From the NCBI GenBank assembly GCA_049515555.1, contig JBEKTY010000155.1, positions 1 to 19,212 on the forward strand: a stretch of DNA of 19,212 bases, written 5' to 3'. Source of the stretch: JBEKTY01 sp049515555. Lineage in GTDB: Bacteria; Planctomycetota; Planctomycetia; Pirellulales; Thermoguttaceae. Positions 14,240-19,212 of the stretch are shown piece after piece. Every line of letters starts with the position of its first letter. Position 1 is the first letter of the stretch. The position numbers and the translations under genes were made by a program. Below the pieces are notes generated by a model. That model saw only the letters and a program-made list of their open reading frames with translations. It did not search any database and had not been told where the DNA came from.

Positions 14240-15901
14240 GTGGCCAGAACCAACCCGCCAACGTCGAACCTGCGGCTCTACACCGAGCCGTTGCCTCCGC
14301 GGGCCGCGCCGCCCACGCCGGCCATCGGCAGCCTGCCCGACGTACTGGCGGCGTTCCGGCGGGCGACCGGCTGGTCGCTCCAGTACCACCCTGGTGCGGA
14401 GCCGAAGGCCGCGGCCGATGTGAATTGGTCGGTCCCGGTGAAGCCGGGTGCGGGGGCTGCCGTGGGGCACCTCTCGCTCGGTCCCCCGCCGTCGGCGCCC
14501 GGCGGAAAGGCTGTGACATCCGCGGCCGGCAATCCTCCAACCAAGGATTCCGGCAAGGGTTCGTCGGCGACATGGGAGTCGGCCCGGGGACTGGCCTCGG
14601 CCTTGGCCGGAATGCTCGAGGAACTGACTCGCTTCCGCACCGCCCTTTGGGAGCGGGAGGCCGAATTGGCGGCGGGCGTGCCCTTGGTGCCCCACCGCCA
14701 GCAAAAGGAACACCTGGCGCTGCGGCTGGAGGCCGTCTTGCAGGGCGGCGCCCGGGCCCTGGGCTGCCACGCCGCCGCACTCTACCTACTAGACGCGGGC
14801 ACCAGCAAGCTCAAGCTACGGTCTTGCTGGGGCCTACCTATGGATCGGCTCACGGCGCCGCCGCGCCCCCTGCAGGGCGCCGTGGCCGATCTGGAAGCAC
14901 TCGTCGGACACGCCGTGGTGCTCTCCGACGCCCAAGGCATGCGCTATTGGAACGTGCCCGAAGATTTCGCCGCCGCGGCCTGCGTGCCCGTGGCCAGCCC
15001 CACCACGATCTTGGGCACCCTCTGGGTATTCGCCAACAACCGGCGCGATTTCAACGACCACGAGACCAATATCCTCGAGGTGCTGGCCGGCCGCGTAGCC
15101 GCCGATCTGGAGCGGGAAATGCTGTGGCACGAGGCCACCGCCGCCGCCGAGCTGAAATCGCAAGCCCTTGCCGCCGAACGGTTGCAACGCAACCAGCTCC
15201 CCACCATCGCGCCGCTGCTGGACGACTGGGACCTGGCCGGCTGGACGGCCCAGGCCGGCCCCTTGGGCGGCGATTTCCACGACTGGTTCTGCCTGCCCGA
15301 CGGCCTGCTGGCCGTGGCCGTGGGGCATGCCATGGACCGCGGCCTGGAGGCGGCCCTGGCCGCCGGGGCCCTCAAGGCCGCCCTCCGCGCGCACGGTCAC
15401 TACCACCGCGAGGCGCAACCCACCCTCAAACGCCTCAACCTCACCCTGTGGACCGGATCGGCCGGCGATCAGCACGCATCGCTGTTCTACGGACTGATCG
15501 AAACCGCCACCGGCCGGGTGTGCTGCGCGTCGGCCGGCCAGCCCGGTGCGATCCTGGTCCGGCCCGACGGTTGGCAGCCCGTCGCCCAAACCTCGGCCCG
15601 CTTGGGCGAGGGGCCCGAGTCGCACTTCGAGCCGCTGGCCTGCCAGTTGCAGCCGGGCGAGGCCCTGGTCCTCTTCAGCGAGGGCGTGGGCAAGGCCGCC
15701 GACGGCAACGGCCAGCCCCTGGGCGATTCGGGCGTCGCCGACTCGGTCGTCGGGCAACTGGACCTCTCCGCCGCCGACCTGCTCGCACGCATCCGCCAGC
15801 GGCTGGAATCCTCGACCCGGGAGGGCGAAACCCGCGATCGAACGGTGTTGGTCGTGAAGCGCCGGCCCCGCTTGACGGGCCGGAGTTGTCAGATAAACTG
15901 A
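14240..15901 (+). CDS. GAF plus SpoIIE/PP2C-type phosphatase-like protein
   Basis: 553 residues, GTG start, no clear ribosome binding site. The N-terminal 100 residues are low-complexity Pro/Ala. A helical stretch and a GAF-like sensor domain (about 155-290) come next, then a SpoIIE/RsbU-type PPM phosphatase domain (about 300-545), the layout of regulators that dephosphorylate anti-anti-sigma factors. The first metal motif GGDFHD is intact (343-348), and a late DRT motif (Asp533) is present. The usual D-x-x-GHG becomes HAMDRG (363-368), and the usual (T/S)DG becomes SEG (480-482). Activity is therefore uncertain; it may be a degenerate or altered-metal member. No anti-sigma or STAS gene lies nearby. 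Confidence 0.87.
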   Translation: MARTNPPTSNLRLYTEPLPPRAAPPTPAIGSLPDVLAAFRRATGWSLQYHPGAEPKAAADVNWSVPVKPGAGAAVGHLSLGPPPSAPGGKAVTSAAGNPPTKDSGKGSSATWESARGLASALAGMLEELTRFRTALWEREAELAAGVPLVPHRQQKEHLALRLEAVLQGGARALGCHAAALYLLDAGTSKLKLRSCWGLPMDRLTAPPRPLQGAVADLEALVGHAVVLSDAQGMRYWNVPEDFAAAACVPVASPTTILGTLWVFANNRRDFNDHETNILEVLAGRVAADLEREMLWHEATAAAELKSQALAAERLQRNQLPTIAPLLDDWDLAGWTAQAGPLGGDFHDWFCLPDGLLAVAVGHAMDRGLEAALAAGALKAALRAHGHYHREAQPTLKRLNLTLWTGSAGDQHASLFYGLIETATGRVCCASAGQPGAILVRPDGWQPVAQTSARLGEGPESHFEPLACQLQPGEALVLFSEGVGKAADGNGQPLGDSGVADSVVGQLDLSAADLLARIRQRLESSTREGETRDRTVLVVKRRPRLTGRSCQIN

Positions 15902-15956
15902 ATTGTGCTTCGTGGCCTGCCCGGGGTGTAGCAAGCTCTCCCCCAAGGCCGTATTC

Positions 15957-16040
<84 letters not shown>

Positions 16041-16057
16041 CTGAAATAACTGCTTAA

Positions 16058-16115
16058 TTCACAAGGGCTTGCGACAAGAATCGCAAGCCCTTCTTCTTGC
16101 GCAAGTCCTTGTGAG
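16058..16115 (+). terminator. hairpin after tRNA-Leu with two competing stems
   Basis: AAGGGCTTGCGA (16063-16074) pairs perfectly with TCGCAAGCCCTT (16081-16092) around a 6-base loop and is followed by CTTCTT, a U-poor terminator. The same left arm can instead pair over 14 of 16 bases with 16100-16115. It probably ends tRNA transcription; the second arm is unusual. Confidence 0.6.
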
Positions 16116-16123
16116 TTGACAAG

Positions 16124-16248
16124 ATATCACGAATGTATCACAATAGATTGAAGGGCGTTGCTGAGTCTTGCCGCAACGAAAACAGCCCCCGCGCCATGCT
16201 CAGGACGGCCCGGGCGCGGTCCTCAATCGCGTGATACCGTTGTGATAT
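16124..16248. promoter_or_regulatory. paired inverted TATCAC sites flanking the recombinase promoter region
   Basis: 16124-16141 reads ATATCAC....GTATCAC, two TATCAC half-sites 11 bp apart. 16231-16248 is its inverted copy (15 of 18 bases equal) and overlaps the recombinase start codon. The spacing of one helical turn fits arm-type recombinase sites or an operator. Confidence 0.6.
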
Positions 16249-17467
16249 GGCGATCTTGAAGCAGCACAAGTCGGGGGTCTGGCGGATTCGATTCCGGTTC
16301 GCCGGCAAGCAATACTTCCGGTCCCTGGACACCACTGACCGGGAGACGGCCGACGTAGCACTGGGCAACGTCAACGAGCTACTCGGGCATCTCAATGGCC
16401 TCCGACTGGCGGTTCCGCCCGACGTAGAGGACGTGGGCACATGGATTGTCTCCGGCGGCAAAGTCCTGGAGAAGCCCAAGGCCAAAGAAACCCATGCCCT
16501 GAAAGAGGTAATCGACGACTACTTCGCGTCGATCCCCGAGGGGGCCAAGTCCGAGAACTCGCTGCTGACCGAGCGCATCCATCTGAACCATTTCAAGGAC
16601 ATCTTGAAGGGAAGCTCGCCGATCGACTCCATCGGCGTCGCCGAATTGCAGGAGTACGTCGTCAAGCGGAGCAAGGAGTCCGGCATCCGCGGCCGGAAGG
16701 TCCAGCCGGAGACCATCCGCAAGGAGATGGTGACGTTCGGTACGCTACGGCGGTTCGCCAAGGCGCGGGGGTGGTGCAACGGCGAGATCGACGGGAAGCA
16801 GATTCGACGGCCGAAGGCGGAAGAAAGGCCGCCGTTCCGGGTCTGGGAGGAAATTGAAGCGGAAGTCAAGAAGGGCGGGCTGACCGACGAGCAACAGGCC
16901 GACTTGTGGGACTGCCTCTTTCTCCGAGAGAAAGAAGTCTTGACGTTTCTCGCCTACGTCGAAAAGAACGGCAAAGCCCCCTGGCTGCACCCGGCGCTGG
17001 CGATTGCGGCGTTCACGGGAGCACGCCGTTCCGAAATCCTCCGGTCAGAGATCAAGGACTTCGATTTCACGCGAGCCGTGCTCACGCTCCGTGAGAAGAA
17101 AAGAGATCACACCAGGCGAGTGACGTTTCGCACGGTGGACCTTCACCCGCGCCTTCAGGCGATCATCAAGACTTGGTTTGCGCATCACCCAGGCGGCAAG
17201 TACACGGTATGTGCCGAGCCGAACACCGCCATCACGCCCAGTGAAGCGCTGCGGACCTTCGAGGCCACCGTTACGGACAGCAAGTGGGATAACCTGCGCG
17301 GGTGGCACGTCCTGCGGCACAGCTTCGCCTCGATCTGCGCCATGAAGGGGCTTCGGGAATCGACGATCGGCAAGTGGATGGGCCACGAGACTGAAGCCAT
17401 GAAGCAGCGCTACCGCCACCTGTTCCCCGAGGTCACGAAGGAACAGATGGGGAGGCTGTTCGGGTAG
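16247..17467 (+). CDS. tyrosine recombinase (integrase)
   Basis: 406-residue phage-type site-specific recombinase that integrates and excises an element by a Tyr-DNA intermediate. The N-terminal part (about 1-60, MAILKQHKSGVWRIRFRFAG) is an arm-binding-like beta domain, 75-190 a SAM-like core-binding domain, and the catalytic domain carries Arg260 in TGARRSEI, a basic LREKKRDHTRR strand, His354 and Arg357 in HVLRHS, His380 in MGHET and nucleophile Tyr389 in QRYRHLF. All the usual catalytic residues are seen. The start codon lies inside the right TATCAC site pair, which may couple expression to recombinase or excisionase binding. It reads away from tRNA-Leu(GAG) and is convergent with the HTH gene, stops two bases apart. 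Confidence 0.95.
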   Translation: MAILKQHKSGVWRIRFRFAGKQYFRSLDTTDRETADVALGNVNELLGHLNGLRLAVPPDVEDVGTWIVSGGKVLEKPKAKETHALKEVIDDYFASIPEGAKSENSLLTERIHLNHFKDILKGSSPIDSIGVAELQEYVVKRSKESGIRGRKVQPETIRKEMVTFGTLRRFAKARGWCNGEIDGKQIRRPKAEERPPFRVWEEIEAEVKKGGLTDEQQADLWDCLFLREKEVLTFLAYVEKNGKAPWLHPALAIAAFTGARRSEILRSEIKDFDFTRAVLTLREKKRDHTRRVTFRTVDLHPRLQAIIKTWFAHHPGGKYTVCAEPNTAITPSEALRTFEATVTDSKWDNLRGWHVLRHSFASICAMKGLRESTIGKWMGHETEAMKQRYRHLFPEVTKEQMGRLFG

Positions 17468-17468
17468 T

Positions 17469-17732
17469 TCAGCGTTGCGGTAGCTTCGGCACGCCGTTTT
17501 CTTCCAACCTCGCAACCTCCTCGGCGGGAATCCGCCAGCAGCCGTCTTCTCCCTTGACGGCCCGTATCTGGCCTCGGTTACACAACTGGCGGATGGTCCA
17601 AGGAGACCGATCCAGCCGCTCGGCCACCTCGTCCGCGGGCAGAAACTTGCGGTGTGCCTTGGGAGTGAGCGCGGACAGGATTGCGAGGTTCTGCTTTTCA
17701 ATTCGTGCAAGATAATCGAGAACGTCAGTCAT
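17469..17732 (-). CDS. small helix-turn-helix DNA-binding protein (excisionase-like)
   Basis: 87 residues. An N-terminal helix (MTDVLDYLARIEKQNLAIL) is followed by an excisionase/MerR-type winged helix-turn-helix: FLPADEVAERLDRSPWTIRQL, then an RG.I.A...G..WRIP wing and EEVARLEENG. Such proteins act as recombination directionality factors or repressors. Being convergent with the recombinase, it is a candidate Xis, but function is inference. The ATG at 17732 is preceded by GGAG with an 8-base spacer. The next minus-strand gene ends 41 bases upstream, so the two probably form one transcript. Confidence 0.85.
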   Translation of the reverse strand: MTDVLDYLARIEKQNLAILSALTPKAHRKFLPADEVAERLDRSPWTIRQLCNRGQIRAVKGEDGCWRIPAEEVARLEENGVPKLPQR

Positions 17733-17773
17733 GGTTGCGACTCCAGGGCAGAGGGCTGTACGTGACAATTGGG

Positions 17774-18136
17774 TCAGTTCCGGTGGGCTACATCCTTCGC
17801 CCATGCAAAGAGGTGGACGGCGATCGCGTCAAAATCAATTCGCCCGAGCGTCAAGCCCAGTAATGGGGCGGCCAACTTGTCCCGAACCGGGCCGACGTAA
17901 TCCTTCGCTTCACCGAATTCCTCGAAGTGCAGAGCCTCGTCCGTGAAAACGTCGTCCAAGGCGTCGTGAAGAACGTGGACGAGGTGATCGTGAAGATGGC
18001 TGGCGAGAATTTCTTCCGGTGACTCCTCGGCGGTTGCAAGAACCTGCTCGATAAGCCGGTGCAGATCGACCTCTCCCGAGTGGAACAGCCAATTGAGGAC
18101 GTGAACGGTTTCAGGGTTGCCGTTGTAGTAAAGCAT
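17774..18136 (-). CDS. small acidic protein of unknown function
   Basis: 120 residues, not recognised. It is acidic and His-rich (HDHLVHVLHDALDD, FEEFGEAKDYVGPVRDKLAAP) and mostly helical by composition, with no signal peptide, membrane segment or known motif. The ATG at 18136 has GGAG nine bases upstream. Its leader (CCCTGGAGT) is the same as that of the HTH gene. It belongs to the presumed inserted element, upstream of and co-directional with the HTH gene. Confidence 0.7.
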   Translation of the reverse strand: MLYYNGNPETVHVLNWLFHSGEVDLHRLIEQVLATAEESPEEILASHLHDHLVHVLHDALDDVFTDEALHFEEFGEAKDYVGPVRDKLAAPLLGLTLGRIDFDAIAVHLFAWAKDVAHRN

Positions 18137-18391
18137 GGCGTCTAACTCCAGGGTGCTTCTGTCTGGGCCACCCCGCCGCCGGAAGTCGGCGGAATATCAA
18201 AGGTGGGCCTATTAGTTAAATCAAGTTCCACACCCAAAATTAGAGTGGACCGGACCGGAATAATGGAGTGCCGAAGACGGTGTGCGGGTAGTGGCGGTTG
18301 TGCCGGCTTTGATCCGCAGGATTCTGTGATTCAACAGTCATTGGACTTCCGACGCCTGGACGGATCGCGGCTTTGACACGAAACGCAGCCG
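18137..18391. other. gene-free leader region within the inserted element
   Basis: No reliable gene. An A/T-rich patch at 18190-18240, unlike its surroundings, may hold the promoter of the acidic-protein/HTH pair: on the minus strand TTGATT and TGATAT are 19 bases apart, a poor match. CCGCCG/CGGCGG arms lie near 18171-18191 in the leader. Confidence 0.35.
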
Positions 18392-18583
18392 TCACTGCTC
18401 GGGACGCTCGCGGTCCTTGATCGAAGCCGCGGCGTCTCCACGTCGCCTGAAAATCGACGATGGCAAAGGCCATAATGCCGGTGGACCTGGCCAAGACGGC
18501 TGCCCCTTCTTGAACCTCACTGTTCGCCGACGAATACGACGCCGGCCGGCGTTGTGGTCGAACACGACTTGGTAGACGAGCAT
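18392..18583 (-). CDS. possible small basic protein of unknown function
   Basis: 63 residues from an ATG at 18583, preceded by GGAG six bases away and lying directly after the terminator at 18596-18633. It begins MLVYQVVFDHN and continues with an Arg-rich run; the last third (PGPPALWPLPSS...) does not look like a folded protein, and the other minus frame stays open as well. It may be a real small gene, a broken one with a frameshift, or chance. Confidence 0.25.
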   Translation of the reverse strand: MLVYQVVFDHNAGRRRIRRRTVRFKKGQPSWPGPPALWPLPSSIFRRRGDAAASIKDRERPEQ

Positions 18584-18595
18584 TGACTTCTCCGC

Positions 18596-18633
18596 AAAAA
18601 AGAAACGGCCCCCTGGTGTCAACCAGGGAGCCG
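18596..18633 (-). terminator. rho-independent terminator, minus strand
   Basis: On the minus strand, CGGCTCCCTGG pairs with CCAGGGGGCCG around TTGACA, followed by TTTCTTTTTT. This is the best intrinsic terminator in the window and would end the transcript arriving from the partial gene at the right edge. Confidence 0.85.
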
Positions 18634-18762
18634 TCAAGGTGTAAAACCGCACGGGACCCGTCCTCGGATTCCATGCGGGAGATCAGCGTCTTCGCCGATC
18701 CATACGAGTTGGTTCACGAAAGACGAGAAGCTACAGCAGTGCGGCTTCCCACGACGGACCGA

Positions 18763-19212
18763 CTAGCGGCCGGACTTGCCCTTCTGCGGGCGCAAACCCA
18801 ACAGAGCAGGGTTCTCTTGGCGGATCTTCAGATATTGCTCTTGCGAGAGCTTCCTGGGGTCGATTTTCCCGCCAGCACCGGTCGGCAAGCCGGAATTTGC
18901 GCCGGCTCCGCTCGCCAGCGTGTGCCTCCAAAGGTTCCCGAATTTGTCGGTCATCTCCATCATCCGCTTGACCGCCTTCTTCGCCGGCAGCGGCAACGTG
19001 ACCGGCTCGCCGGTGTTGGGATCGGTGTCGGGGAAGTCCACGATCGTGCAGAACTTGCCCGTGGGCTTGCCCTTGTCGTCCGTGATCTCCTCCAAGCGAG
19101 TCAACGGGCGGAGGACTGCCTTCACCGTCTCGGGGTTGAAAGCATCACCGCTGACGGCGGCATCCTGCAAATCACGCTCGATCGTAGACTCACGATAGCG
19201 AGTCTCGAACTC
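18763..19212 (-). CDS. partial protein of unknown function, 5' end outside the window
   Basis: At least 149 residues; the frame stays open to the window edge, beginning EFETRYRESTIERDLQ, and the first in-window start would be a TTG at 19170, so the gene most likely begins to the right. The visible part contains NPETVKAVLRPLTRLEEI, GKPTGKFCTIVDFPDTDPNTG, LPLPAKKAVKRMMEMTDKFGNLWRH and a Gly-rich stretch, then PRKLSQEQYLKIRQENPALLGL. This mix of charged helices, Gly linker and a basic end is compatible with a phage scaffold-like or other structural assembly protein, but I recognise no family. It lies inside the presumed inserted element and is followed by a strong terminator. Confidence 0.7.
   Translation of the reverse strand, partial: EFETRYRESTIERDLQDAAVSGDAFNPETVKAVLRPLTRLEEITDDKGKPTGKFCTIVDFPDTDPNTGEPVTLPLPAKKAVKRMMEMTDKFGNLWRHTLASGAGANSGLPTGAGGKIDPRKLSQEQYLKIRQENPALLGLRPQKGKSGR

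Noticed and set aside
18240..18674. 144-codon minus-strand frame at the right end
   Set aside because: It reads through the terminator hairpin and its U-run; the composition is not protein-like.

Overview
The window looks like a chromosomal piece of a GC-rich planctomycete, probably of the Pirellulales/Gemmatales type. The evidence is indirect: a GYF-domain membrane protein, a repeat protein with FW/DWY and LPGGSSL modules, a split pair of olefin-pathway genes, many short dispersed palindromes and heptanucleotide arrays, and mostly weak ribosome binding sites. The assignment rests on recognised gene families and repeat style, not on a database search.

Layout. Positions 1-105 are an array of the heptamer ATTGGGG. 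It is followed by a gene for an unrecognised modular repeat protein (262-1485, +). On the minus strand, reading right to left, come the small SRP RNA (4101-4006), dnaX (3816-1990) and ybaB (1871-1482), the classic ffs-dnaX-ybaB replication/secretion block, but without recR next to ybaB. dnaX carries a run of ten A in the sense strand at the tau/gamma junction; a -1 shift there reaches a stop two codons later. Its linker also holds an in-frame dispersed palindrome.

Positions 4326-11995 (+) hold oleC-like and oleD-like genes of the long-chain olefin (head-to-head hydrocarbon) pathway. They are separated by a YahK-type zinc alcohol dehydrogenase and a GYF-domain transmembrane protein. A second zinc alcohol dehydrogenase follows oleD at 42 bp and may be co-transcribed with it. 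oleA and oleB are not in the window. The gaps are packed with palindromes and low-complexity repeats.

Positions 12174-12682 (-) are a BrnT/BrnA toxin-antitoxin pair with a palindromic promoter. A ThiF/MoeB-type adenylyltransferase (12917-13945, +) and a GAF plus SpoIIE-type phosphatase-like protein with altered metal-site residues (14240-15901, +) come next.

A tRNA-Leu(GAG) gene at 15957-16040 is followed at once by a hairpin, a pair of inverted TATCAC sites and a tyrosine recombinase gene (16247-17467, +). A helix-turn-helix (excisionase-like) gene, a small acidic unknown protein, a strong minus-strand terminator and a partial unknown gene at the right edge complete the window. From about 16041 rightward the window is best read as the integrase end of an element inserted at tRNA-Leu; its far end lies outside.
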